Assembly (NCBI GenBank): GCA_963989385.1 | Contig: OZ022506.1 | Location: forward strand, 3,389,415 to 3,453,414 | Direction of reading: 5' to 3' | Source of the DNA: Ctena decussata | Lineage: Eukaryota > Mollusca > Bivalvia > Lucinida > Lucinidae | DNA: 64,000 bases | Position numbers and translations under genes: made by a program | In this document: positions 18,372 through 27,213 of the stretch, one piece after another | How positions within the stretch are numbered: position 1 is the stretch's first letter | Layout of the letters: each line of letters begins with the position of its first letter | The notes under the pieces: generated by a model | Seen by the model: the letters and a program-made list of their open reading frames with translations, nothing else | Databases searched by the model: none | Told to the model about the DNA's origin: nothing

Positions 18372-18411
18372 TTTTATTTGATAAAAATATATTTTATTCA
18401 ATAAATAAATA
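18372..18411. promoter_or_regulatory. Compact bidirectional promoter-like sequence
   Basis: Only 40 bp separate the ATG of the capsid gene (-) from that of the 434-aa gene (+). The block is a near palindrome: TTTATTTGATAAAAATATA on one side and TATATTTTATTCAATAAA on the other. Each half carries a form of the ATCAAATAAA motif facing its gene. Confidence 0.55.
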
Positions 18412-19716
18412 ATGCACGAAGGTTACGATTTTGAGAATCCTACATTCGACGATGATTATGATGATGACATAGATGACAGATTACCGATGGTGCCGGATGA
18501 AACCGATCAGCGAATTATTTTGAATCAAAGTGGGGCAATTGACGATTTAAGGGGTGAACTCCGAAAGTCTGCAGTTGAAGAACAGAAAAAACGACTTGTT
18601 AAAACATTTTATGATGAAATAGGAAAGCGATACAAAATGGTCCCGGGCAAGATAGATTACAACCAGTTCAAGATATCAGATGATGGCAAGACACTGTATT
18701 GGATTGTTGGTGACACAGAAATCAGAATTACCGCAAAACAAGGCAGTGCAGAGTTCCTTTCTCTTAGTACTCTGGCAAATGAGTATAATAGGGTTGCAGG
18801 CCATGGAGGCACATTAGCAGTGCGGCAGTATTTGAATTTACCAGATTACAGGAGTAAAACACAGCTATCTCAGCAAGTACGGCAGGCTTTGGAAAGCACA
18901 CGAAATGACATGGATCTAGAGATGTCAGGTGGCACTGAACTGCAAGATTTAACAAATACGGTAATTGGTGCAGAGACGGCCGTTAAGTCACTGGAAACAT
19001 CTCTTACTGATTGGGTACACACTGACACACAAACAGAGGGTCTAACACTGCGGGAACTTCAAGGATTAGATAAGGCATTGCAACGCACCCGCGGTGAACT
19101 TACAAATAATTTGGCAAAACTAACCGAGCTTGATAAAGACATTGCAAAAGAAAACGGGAAATTACAAGAGGCTGAGGATGAAATCAGTAAAAATGATATA
19201 AAGGCTCGTTTAAAAAACTTAGAAGATGAAAGAGCCGCAAGACTGGAGGCTGCCAGTGCAAACAAAGATGAGTTGCGGGGTCAAATAAACAGGATAAAAG
19301 AAACAATTGACAAAGTCTTAAAAAAAGATACGACATTGCGTGAGCGGTTGAAAACATTGTTCAAAGAGCAAGGTATAACGATAGTTAGTATTTTGACGGC
19401 TCTTGGCATGATTATTGGTGTTATAGTTGAAGCTGTAATTCCAACAACAGGTGGAACAGGAACACCCAAACCATCGCAAGGTGGAGCCAAAGAATGGGTT
19501 AAAAAACAACTGCATAATCTTGCTAGACTACTAGCAAATCTTGCTGGAAAAGCGGCAGCTGCGTTGCCTGGTATAATTGGGTCAATTGTGTCTTGGCTGC
19601 TGTCTGCAACCGGTAAGGTTGTAAACTGGTTTGGTAATAATCTGTGGGCTGTTGTTGTGCTTGTTGCTGGGTTGGTATATGCGGCAGCCAAAGAATGGAT
19701 TTTGAAAAAAAAATAA
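18412..19716 (+). CDS. Large coiled-coil Polinton protein with hydrophobic C-terminus (434 aa)
   Basis: Intact. The N-terminus is acidic (DFENPTFDDDYDDDIDDR). About 65-140 is a globular region with DYNQFKISDDGKTLYWIVGD and RITAKQGSAEFLSLSTLANE. About 200-310 is a charged coiled coil (LDKALQRTRGELTNNLAKL, LKNLEDERAARLEAASANK). About 325-434 is rich in hydrophobic and amphipathic helices (IVSILTALGMIIGVIVEAV, AAALPGIIGSIVSWLLSAT, LWAVVVLVAGLVYAAA). I recognise this layout as a conserved Polinton protein of unknown function. The alanine/glycine-rich amphipathic end suggests membrane binding or permeabilisation, for example during entry or release, but that is inference. It is divergent from the capsid gene across a 40-bp promoter. 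Confidence 0.8.
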   Translation: MHEGYDFENPTFDDDYDDDIDDRLPMVPDETDQRIILNQSGAIDDLRGELRKSAVEEQKKRLVKTFYDEIGKRYKMVPGKIDYNQFKISDDGKTLYWIVGDTEIRITAKQGSAEFLSLSTLANEYNRVAGHGGTLAVRQYLNLPDYRSKTQLSQQVRQALESTRNDMDLEMSGGTELQDLTNTVIGAETAVKSLETSLTDWVHTDTQTEGLTLRELQGLDKALQRTRGELTNNLAKLTELDKDIAKENGKLQEAEDEISKNDIKARLKNLEDERAARLEAASANKDELRGQINRIKETIDKVLKKDTTLRERLKTLFKEQGITIVSILTALGMIIGVIVEAVIPTTGGTGTPKPSQGGAKEWVKKQLHNLARLLANLAGKAAAALPGIIGSIVSWLLSATGKVVNWFGNNLWAVVVLVAGLVYAAAKEWILKKK

Positions 19717-19793
19717 GTAGGTCAACCAGAAGTGAGTTTAATTTTGATATTTTGGTGGTGGATCATTCACAAACACAAATTTATTGAACAAAA

Positions 19794-20390
19794 TTATGTG
19801 TCGCTTATCTTTTTTTTGATTATGTCTAGCGCTTTGGCTTCTCCTATGTCTATCAAAGCTTGTTTTTCTTGCTCACTCAGACCAGACTGTGTGGTGTGTG
19901 TTTTATCTTTTAAATCATTATATCTGTCTAGCTCATCAAGAACAATTTTAAACTCTTCTTCTGATATCCGTCCATCGTTTAAGGCTTTGGAAATCAAATT
20001 TTTGACAGAATTCAACTTACTTTCTCCAATAGTTTTAATCTCATAGTGCTTTTGTGCCTTTGACATTAATTTACGTCTCACCAATTTCACACAGGCGCCC
20101 ATGCATCCGCAGACAATTGCAACAATTTCTAAAGGCAGCATCACTGGCACTGCCAGGCCTATCCCAGCCATAACGACACTTGCAGAAATCAATGCAGTAT
20201 CAACGCCGTCTGTGAGGTTGACTCCGCGTTTATATTTTTTATATAAAGCCTTTCTAACATCTTTTTCTCTTATTAATTGCTTTTCTATTTCTGATAGTTT
20301 TTGTAAGCGATAGTTTTGACAGTCTTTAGACAAATCCGGATAAATTTTCTCATCTCCCAAATCCTGATAAGGAGCCGTTGGCGGTTTCAT
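19794..20390 (-). CDS. Polinton membrane protein of unknown function (198 aa)
   Basis: Intact frame, starting MKPPTAPYQDLGDEKIYPDL. A charged helical N-terminal part (to about 75) is followed by two hydrophobic helices (GVDTALISASVVMAGIGLAV and LPLEIVAIVCGCMGACVKLV), then a basic and charged cytosolic-type tail with SKLNSVKNLISKALNDGRIS and EEEFKIVLDEL. The SKLN...ALNDG.IS..EF pattern also occurs in uncharacterised invertebrate proteins that I associate with Polintons, so this seems a conserved accessory gene. It lies immediately downstream (12 bp) of the fibre-like gene on the same strand. The function is unknown. Confidence 0.7.
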   Translation of the reverse strand: MKPPTAPYQDLGDEKIYPDLSKDCQNYRLQKLSEIEKQLIREKDVRKALYKKYKRGVNLTDGVDTALISASVVMAGIGLAVPVMLPLEIVAIVCGCMGACVKLVRRKLMSKAQKHYEIKTIGESKLNSVKNLISKALNDGRISEEEFKIVLDELDRYNDLKDKTHTTQSGLSEQEKQALIDIGEAKALDIIKKKISDT

Positions 20391-20401
20391 TTATTATTGT
20401 T

Positions 20402-20770
20402 TTATATTTTTTCCAAATTATTAATACGTTTATTAAACTCGTTTAGTAAATTCGTTATGGTCTGCAACCTCGATGTAATATAGGCTTGATTTACTGCATC
20501 ATCAGGATTAACAGGACTCGCAAGACCAGAAATTCGATGCTGGGTCATATCTAATCTACCATTCATAACATTATCAGTATGACGTTGTAACACTTCGTGT
20601 AGCAAATGTTTCCTTAAATCATTTAAAGCCTTTGCTGTTACCACGTCACCGTTAAACGCCGCATTTTCATCTGGATCTCGAGGGTAGGCTACATTGATTA
20701 TGCGTTTACCATCCATATTTAGAGTTGTTTCTAAAACATTTTCTCTCAGTTTCGCACCAAAAATGCTCAT
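20402..20770 (-). CDS. Fibre/tail-spike-like protein (122 aa)
   Basis: Intact. It contains two copies of the fibre-type repeat 'N-M-D-G-K-R-I-x-N-V-x-x-P-x-D': TLNMDGKRIINVAYPRDPDE at about 16-35 and RLDMTQHRISGLASPVNPDD at about 72-91. Each is followed by a segment like AVNQAYITSRL or AFNGDVVTAKAL. Such repeats are typical of phage and virus receptor-binding fibres near their attachment region. A C-terminal heptad-like helix (ITNLLNEFNKRINNLEKI) could trimerise. It is next to the penton-like gene, with 18 bp between them, matching the penton-fibre pairing expected at capsid vertices. The family is inferred from motif pattern, not search. Confidence 0.65.
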   Translation of the reverse strand: MSIFGAKLRENVLETTLNMDGKRIINVAYPRDPDENAAFNGDVVTAKALNDLRKHLLHEVLQRHTDNVMNGRLDMTQHRISGLASPVNPDDAVNQAYITSRLQTITNLLNEFNKRINNLEKI

Positions 20771-20788
20771 TATTATATGAAATGAAAA

Positions 20789-21433
20789 TTAAATTATTTC
20801 TAAAACACAACTCATGGGCAAACCATGATTGTCTACCATGTTTTTATTTTCATCTTTAACAACTAGTTTCAATTCAGATAAGGCCCCTGTATTTAACGGC
20901 TTGAGTTCTGGATGTTCAAAGCGTACAGTCAAAATATCACCAAAGCTTTTATTTTCAATGGGAATGACTGCTAATACATCACTCGGTGAGCCATTAAAGT
21001 AATTATATGATGAATTTATTTCCGACAAATGAGCATACAAAGATTTTATAACAGCAAAGTCCAGCGGCTTTTCACCTTGATAAATGTGTTTTGGAAAAAA
21101 ACGGCCTTTAATCTGGAGTCCAAGCATTGTCTTGAGTCTTTTGCTTATTTTTAACTCAATAGGTGTAGTCAAAGTCACTATTCCGTTGGTTTCATCTACA
21201 GACATACTGATTTTATGGCTGCGAAATATATCTGCTAACTGCTGAAAACTATAATACCCAGGCGTTATGCGAACAGGAGTCTCGCCTTGTTTTTGAATGA
21301 CTTCATTATGAGCATTATACCAACCCAAACAGTATGTAAAACTGTTTAATCCCACCCGCTTGAATCCATCTCTGTTGTCAATATACTGTTGCAGGATTAC
21401 AGGATTGCTCATATCAGAAATTATGAGATGCAT
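20789..21433 (-). CDS. Penton-like minor capsid protein (214 aa)
   Basis: Intact; the ATG at 21433 follows ATCAAATAAAAAA directly. The sequence is beta-rich with alternating hydrophobic residues. Blocks include NSFTYCLGWYNAHNEV, TPGYYSFQQLADIFRS, GIVTLTTPIELKISKRLKTM, and a C-terminal KDENKNMVDNHGLPMSCVLE that resembles the end strand of minor capsid proteins in this virus group. Size (about 210 residues) fits a single jelly roll. It lies between the fibre-like gene and, divergently, the 479-codon gene. The penton role is inferred from size, beta character and neighbours. An internal start at MSNPVILQ (21412) is a less likely alternative. Confidence 0.6.
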   Translation of the reverse strand: MHLIISDMSNPVILQQYIDNRDGFKRVGLNSFTYCLGWYNAHNEVIQKQGETPVRITPGYYSFQQLADIFRSHKISMSVDETNGIVTLTTPIELKISKRLKTMLGLQIKGRFFPKHIYQGEKPLDFAVIKSLYAHLSEINSSYNYFNGSPSDVLAVIPIENKSFGDILTVRFEHPELKPLNTGALSELKLVVKDENKNMVDNHGLPMSCVLEII

Positions 21434-21471
21434 TTTTTTATTTGATAATATAAAAAATCATTGTTATAAAA
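21434..21471. promoter_or_regulatory. Compact divergent promoter-like sequence (penton / right-end gene)
   Basis: 38 bp between two divergent ATGs. On the - strand it contains TATATTATCAAATAAAAAA, the same late-type motif as before the capsid gene. On the + strand it ends TGTTATAAAA before the right-end gene. Confidence 0.5.
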
Positions 21472-22910
21472 ATGGTGCAAATCAAAGCATTTTCATACAA
21501 CCCCAACGCACAATATCAACCATCTGGAGTTTACAACACAAAAAACCTAGACATCATTAACCAAACAATAGAAGTCAAACAGGCCTCAGACAGTCCAAGC
21601 GGCTTCGATGTGAAATTCCCTGACATCTTCGCAAAATACGTGCTGCCCTACGTTGAAAGTGATGCTATCGTCCAAAATTGGCGTTCACGCCAAATGCAGT
21701 TTTGGCAAAACCAGATAAATTTTGCTTTGTGGTGCGCAATACAGGATGTGGTGTTTCTATGCAAGACCACCTGACAGGCACTATTCCACTGTTTGCACGT
21801 TCATTGTTTTTGTTTCATGTGTATTATCAAACGCGAAGAATATTATTCGAAATGAAAGTGGCATTACCAACAGATGACAGCTGGAATGCGTTTGACAACA
21901 GTTATGACAAGAAGGCCTATGAGAGGATCTGTGACGAGTTTGGAGTCTCAGTTCATACCGACTGGAGGCAAAACCAAGATGACAATGGCGGATTAGGGAC
22001 TATATACTGGTATGTAACAAACACTGGGTACCAGGCGGTCAAAGGTGTAGGTGAATATGATAATAAAATATATTCATTCTCAAGGAATCATCCTGATAAC
22101 GTTTATCACATTGACTACATTGCACAAAGTTTTCCCAAGGCCTGGACTACATTTATTCTCGACAAATCAGATGGCTTTACAAGACCCGGCGTTGAACGAA
22201 TAAATGACTCAATAAAGACTTACTGTTGGGCCATTCTAGGCTCTCAGTCTCAGATTAAATCTGACATACTAGGGATAGGCTCAGCTTTTGATGCCCAGAA
22301 GGAATTCCTTGCAAACGTTGAAGATGGAGTCCAAAGGCCAATAGACTTACCAAGTCAAATTACCCGTTATCAAAATACTTTGAAGTACGCCCGGAGCAAG
22401 GTTGACTATGTTTTTGGCTATGGCCTTTACATGGCTCCAAGCAATATGGAATTGCAAATCGGGACAATAAAAAATTACAACAACGAGATTGTACTCTCTA
22501 CTCATAATCAAAAGTTATGGTGGAACAAAACCGTAAACCTTCCTGCCAATGCCACATCTTACACTGATGTGAGTGGGACCCCAACACACAAACCAAAGGT
22601 TGATGTAGAACCTGGATCAATCCCTTTAGCTGCCCAGGGTAAAACCATAATAGGAGCACTTGGAATGCCAATAACGATACCCACCGAGAAACAGGCACAG
22701 AAGATATATAAAACAAAACAAGAGGCTATCACAAAAAATGTCATGACTGACTCACAAAAGTCATTGAAAATACCAAAACCTGACACACATCCAGTACTGA
22801 GTTCCACACCAAAAACTGTTGCTGAAGAACATGAAAACCACAAAACAGCACTGATAGTCGGGGGCGTCGTTGTAGGACTAGTTGCTCTACTTATTTACGA
22901 GATTTATTAA
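21472..22910 (+). pseudogene. Right-end Polinton structural-type protein with C-terminal membrane anchor, one frame break
   Basis: About 479 codons. The first part (MVQIKAFSYNPNAQYQPSG to about residue 68) breaks at AAAA (21674-21677). The main part runs open from FTPNAVLAKPDKFCFVVRN through SFSRNHPDNVYHIDYIAQ, DKSDGFTRPGVERINDSI and YGLYMAPSNMELQIGTIKN, to a proline/threonine-rich stalk (about 355-440) and a C-terminal membrane segment (LIVGGVVVGLVALLIYEIY). I recognise it as a conserved Polinton protein. It may be a capsid-associated or entry-related protein, but its role is not established here. The frame track's start for the main part is an artefact of the break. The stop is 43 bp before the right terminal repeat. 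Confidence 0.75.
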
Positions 22911-22952
22911 TCCATTCAAATTTTGATATCCATATTCGCGAACCTTAAAAAT

Positions 22953-23227
22953 TACGATATACTATGAAATTAGACCTGGTCTTAGTTTGTACTGGATTAT
23001 TTATAAACACATTTACGATATACTATTGAAATAAGACCTGGTCTTAGTTTGTACTAGGTTAATTGTAAACATATGTACGCTATTCTATGGAAATAAGGCC
23101 TGGTCTTGGTCTCTACTGGCTTAATCATAAAACATATGTACCATATATTGTGAAATTAAGCCTGGTCTTGGTTTGTACTGGCTTAATTATTAATAGTATA
23201 TTGTAAAACCACCAATATATCACTACT
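22953..23227. repeat. Polinton right terminal inverted repeat
   Basis: Inverse of the left repeat, again with four 61-62-bp subunits carrying CCTGGTCTTGGTTTGTACTG or variants. Its inner subunits differ from the left copy at several positions, while the outermost unit is nearly identical. It starts only 43 bp after the stop of the last gene. Confidence 0.9.
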
Positions 23228-23232
23228 CAAAC
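23228..23232. repeat. Target site duplication, right (CAAAC)
   Basis: Second copy of the CAAAC flanking the Polinton. It continues directly into the remainder of the interrupted family B repeat. Confidence 0.7.
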
Positions 23233-23450
23233 GAAATGGCATGTTCGCCACGCGAAGACTCCTATCTGCATCCGCCCATTCTGATAAAGAGTCTTCGCTG
23301 TGCGCTTTAGGGTAACTGAGGGTCTAAGTTTCCTCCATGCAAACAGCAAAGACTGTTTAAAATAGGCGGATGCCCAGACCGATCTGAGTCTATGCGTGAC
23401 GCACATTCCTTTTTGCTTTTTGTTTTTTTTATTTTCTCTGTCGCGTCTTA
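23228..23450. repeat. MITE family B, right remainder after Polinton insertion
   Basis: It continues the copy started at 6814-6837, with GAAATGGCATGTTCGCC, then the diverged two halves with CATCCGCCCATTCTGAT and AGGCGGATGCCCAGACC, ending near CTGTCGCGTCTTA. Removing the Polinton and one CAAAC gives a gap-free match with other copies. Confidence 0.85.
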
Positions 23451-24680
23451 ATTATACTCAACAGCAAAAGAAACGCATATATTTTAGTGTCTTGTTTTGC
23501 CTCATTAAATGTAATGATATTTTACTTTTAACTTAGTACTGGGATGTGCCTATACGTGGCCATAAGTTCTGCAGCATTTTTTTTTCACTGTGCAAGTCTT
23601 CGAAAAAGATATGAAGATTTTTGTCAAAAAGACAAAAATCACAAAATTCTGGCTCACAGTTGCAAAAAATAAATTATCAATACGAATTTGCTGTATGTAA
23701 GTTCAGCATTATGTAACCAACTGGAAAACGGTATAAAACTTTTAAAAAATTGATTCTTATACAGTTAAAATGCACATGCAAAAATCTGCATTTTTCCAAA
23801 GTTTTTAGAAGTTTTTGAAAATCGTCAGAATCATCAATTTATTAGAAAAATCTGGTAATTTGGGGCTCAAAATGAGTAAGGCTATGGGTAAAGGACCCGT
23901 TTAAAACAAATTTTGGTTTGTAATGACCACGTATTTTGCTCACTTCCGCTTTAAGTTACGAAATTTAGAAGCCAATAAAAATGTTTACCTGGAAAAAATC
24001 TTGTCTTCCGATTCGCTTACCGTAGACTGCCCTTTATGAAAAAGATGCTGTATGATTTTCATTCAGTTTTGCATAGTGATTTCAAGAATCCAACGCCCAA
24101 AAGTTCAATCTGTGTTTGCATTATTGAAAGGATGTACAGAGTTACTCCCCTTTGTTACATGCTCCGTTTGATTGTGACCACCTACCCTTTAATTAAACCC
24201 AAATTGGAATCCATTTCCAATTCGGATTGCTGAAAAATACACAAAATTTTGTTTTGCTATCTCAAAACTTGCCTACTTTACGGGATTTGCATAAAGGGGA
24301 ATAACTTTGTTTGTAGCCAGTAACCAATGCTGAAAATTCTTGATAAAGTTTCTGAGACATTGTAGCGTCTTAGATAAGGAGGGCATCAGTTTTGGAGCTA
24401 GGCACAACTCAGTTGAAGACACTAAGTTAACTGATTAGTATTTGTGAATTTTGAGATTGACCCCTCGTGTGTTTAAGCATTCGTTACGCATGAATAAACA
24501 AACAAAATTTCAAAAAGTTTGCAACGAAGTGTACTCCATGCATTGATAATATCTTCCCTGTTTTACCGATTTCAGCAGATTTTTATTTTAACATAAAAAC
24601 ACCAAAGAGAAAGATATGCGTTAATTTTGCTTTTGAGTATATTATAAGCATAGCTGTCATCAAAGTCTTCTCTGCTGCAG
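23451..24680. other. P450 intron remainder after the Polinton
   Basis: About 1.2 kb of AT-rich intron DNA. It has short stretches resembling the GAAGATTTTTGTC/GACAAAAATC inverted motif near 23610, and short open frames without recognised content. No gene is seen. Confidence 0.5.
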
Positions 24681-24887
24681 TTCCACTGGCCGTACCACAT
24701 ACTCCATCAGAAGATACAACACTGTTGGGATACACTATTCCTAAACATGCTATGGTCATACCTAACCTCTACTCGGTCTCTTTGGATCCAGAATATTGGC
24801 ACGAACCTACAAAGTTCAATCCTAGCCGCTTCTTGGATGATGCTGGAAAACTTATTAAGAAAGAAGCTTTGATACCCTTTTCTGCAG
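24681..24887 (+). CDS. P450 exon (beta region and meander)
   Basis: Acceptor CTGCTGCAG, donor GCAG|GTGACG. It encodes VPLAVPHTPSEDTTLLGYTI, the CYP2-type DPEYWHEPTKFNPSRF meander, and ends at PFSAG, the first part of the haem-binding signature. It lies 1.45 kb after the right end of the Polinton. Confidence 0.9.
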
Positions 24888-24958
24888 GTGACGCGTTTAT
24901 TCTTATTACGCCCATTCTGATTAGTTGAATGTGACCTTATTCGATCGAACCTAGTCAG

Positions 24959-25178
24959 GGGCCGTATTTATAAAACAACTTAAGTTGTTGCTATGCTGTT
25001 GCTAAGGCTGAATTTCTATGAAGGAGATTCCCTACAACTATGAAATTTGCTCTGGAGGAACAGTCTTTTCAGACTGTTCCTCCAGAGCAAATTTCATAGC
25101 TGTAGAGAATCTCCAACATATATATTAAGCCTTAGCAACAGCATAGCAACCACTTAAGTGGCTTTATAAATACGGCCC
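24959..25178. repeat. MITE family A copy
   Basis: GGGCCGTATTTATAAAACAA ... GGCTTTATAAATACGGCCC. The middle holds a strong hairpin: AAATTTGCTCTGGAGGAACA and its inverse, around CAGTCTTTTCAGACTG. Confidence 0.85.
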
Positions 25179-25259
25179 TAAGACATTATTCACGACAGGT
25201 CTTATCTCTGGATATTGCGTTTAAAAGTAGATAATCAACAATTGCATTTAGGTGAATGT

Positions 25260-25860
25260 GCGCCCTTTTATGTTTTTCCGCCGTTTGTACAAGGGGAACC
25301 AACTTTCCCAATTTTGCACTTCAGAAAGGCTTGTGCATATCTTTAATATGTTTTTAACATCCAGTGTGCAAAGTTTGAAAGTGACAGTTTGAAAACTGTT
25401 GACAATATTGAATATATAAACTTGTCATCCTTTATTAGCAAGAGTTAGCAAAGTTTTTAAAATTGATAAGACTACTTTTGTCAAAAATGATTTTTCCTGA
25501 TTAAAAGGCACATATACTTTTTCAATACATATGAAACATACATGCAAGGTTTCAAACTTATGTCTTAAAAATGTAGGTGAATTTGACAAATTTTATTAGG
25601 AAGAATCCGTAACATTTCAAAGTTTAAAAAAATGCTGTAATTCTATCTCTTCGAAAAAGCATATGCACAGCTATATAGCTATATATTCAATATTGTCAAA
25701 AGTTTTCAAACTGTCACTTTCAAACTTTGCACAGTTTCTCAAAAATGATTTTTGTCTCCTCAGAAAAGCATAATATGCTCATTTTCAATATGGCTGTAAC
25801 ATGTTTGCAAACTTTCAGCAATGTTTGCTAAAATTTATGAAAGGAGTTGATTATAAAGCT
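25260..25860. repeat. Diverged pearl-type repeat remnants with inverted unit
   Basis: Units with TTTGAAAGTGACAGTTTGAA at about 25373 are met by the inverse, TTCAAACTGTCACTTTCAAA, at about 25707. CATACATGCAAGGTTTCAAA also recalls the tandem units at 2.6-3.5 kb. This is a fragmentary repeat with no gene. Confidence 0.45.
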
Positions 25861-26924
25861 TGTAAAGGCATGTTGTTGTCTGATCAAAGTCATTGTTGTA
25901 CGCAGTCTGTTAAGGAGATAACTATCATAGGAGCACCACGCTAACTGTAATTGATTTGCATATTTACATGTACGATGTATGTATGAATAAAATACAGTCA
26001 ACTATGCCTTAAGGGGTCACATAACTGGCTGTTTAAGACAGGCGTCCCTCAATAGAGGTCCATTAGTTGTGTTTTGGTTCAAGGGACCTCAAAGATGTTG
26101 CTGCTAAAGACAGGTGACCCCTTATTATCGTGACCCCTTAAGACACGGTTGATTGTATTTTTACAAACAAAGTCTAAAAAGCACCCTTTCGGATGATAAA
26201 TAGACAACCATAATGATTGTGTATTTAACGCCCTTTGAGACAGTCTTTTAGTTTATATCGAGACTGTATTGAGACGTCTCCCGAAAGAAGGAGAAAGACA
26301 ATGAGGGTTAAAAAAATTCGCACCTACTTCAGGCAGGGCAAACCCATGATAACTACAACCCAGAATTAAATGACTGGAGAATAATCATTTGTTTAAGAAA
26401 ATCTGAAATTTCTTTTGAAAGAAGTTCAGTTTGTAATGAATTAAAAATTTGGCGGAGAATGGCAAACGCCGTATACCACGCTCCGATACCATTGGTGTCA
26501 TAGCTATGTTACTATAGCAAACTAAGTATTCATATGGATATCTGAGACGTCATTCTGCCAATTTGAAGATCCTAACCACAAATGTTGCTAATACCACGTT
26601 TACTATAATGGTAACATTACTATGGCGTCATCTCACTTATATTTCGAGAGGAGCATGGCATTAAGTGTACGCCATGATCATCTCGAATTATAAATGAGAT
26701 GATTATGAAATTTATACTATGGCAAAATGTAATTTTCTCAAACTTATAAGTTATTGTCATATCATTTAGTTCTCTGTTATAAGAGCGCCCGAACGGCATC
26801 TCAGTTTCGCCCTCATTGATAGACAGACCAATCAAAATCTAGAGTAAGAAATTTCAGGAAAATAAGGAATAAGCTGACCACTGAATTTAAATATTTTCTT
26901 GCATTTTTTTCTCTAAATTAATTT

Positions 26925-27160
26925 GAGCCGCGACATGAGAAAACCAACAAAGTGGTTGTGCGCCCAGCGCAGACTCAGATCAGCCTGGGCATCCGCCCAG
27001 TCTGATCAGAGTCTTCGCTAAGCGTTTAAAGGGTAGCCAAGGGACTGAGCTACCTTCATGTGGCTAGCGAAGACTCTGATCAGACTGGATGGATGCCCAG
27101 GCTGATCTGAGTCTGCGCTGGACGCACGACCACATTGTTGGTTTTCTCGTGTCGCGGCTC
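26925..27160. repeat. MITE family B copy (near full length)
   Basis: GAGCCGCGACATGAGAAAAC ... TTTTCTCGTGTCGCGGCTC, with the two CAGATCAGCCTGGGCATCCG-type halves in inverse order. It ends 53 bp before the last P450 exon. Confidence 0.9.
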
Positions 27161-27213
27161 ATTTGTCATTTTGATCAGTATTGATATGGATACGTTTATA
27201 TTTCTTACTGCAG

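Larger units (their letters stand above)
6838..23227. mobile_element. Polinton/Maverick element, 16.4 kb, with virion genes
   Basis: The element is delimited by inverted repeats that start AGTAGTGATATATTGGTGG at 6838 and end with the inverse at 23227. CAAAC flanks both ends (6833-6837 and 23228-23232). Content and order: a left-end gene (-), small zinc protein (+), PolB (+), integrase (-), four small or membrane proteins (-), packaging ATPase (-), major capsid protein (-), a long coiled-coil membrane protein (+), a membrane protein (-), a fibre-like protein (-), a penton-like protein (-), and a large membrane-tailed protein (+). PolB plus a retroviral-type integrase plus capsid and ATPase defines the Polinton class. 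It sits in a P450 intron. Breaks in several genes suggest a non-autonomous copy unless they are assembly errors. Confidence 0.95.

Noticed and set aside
8200..21680. Programmed ribosomal frameshifting as a general strategy of this element
   Set aside because: The breaks are of different kinds (+1, +2, duplication, nonsense), occur in different sequence contexts, and lack a shared slippery site, so decay or assembly error is simpler.
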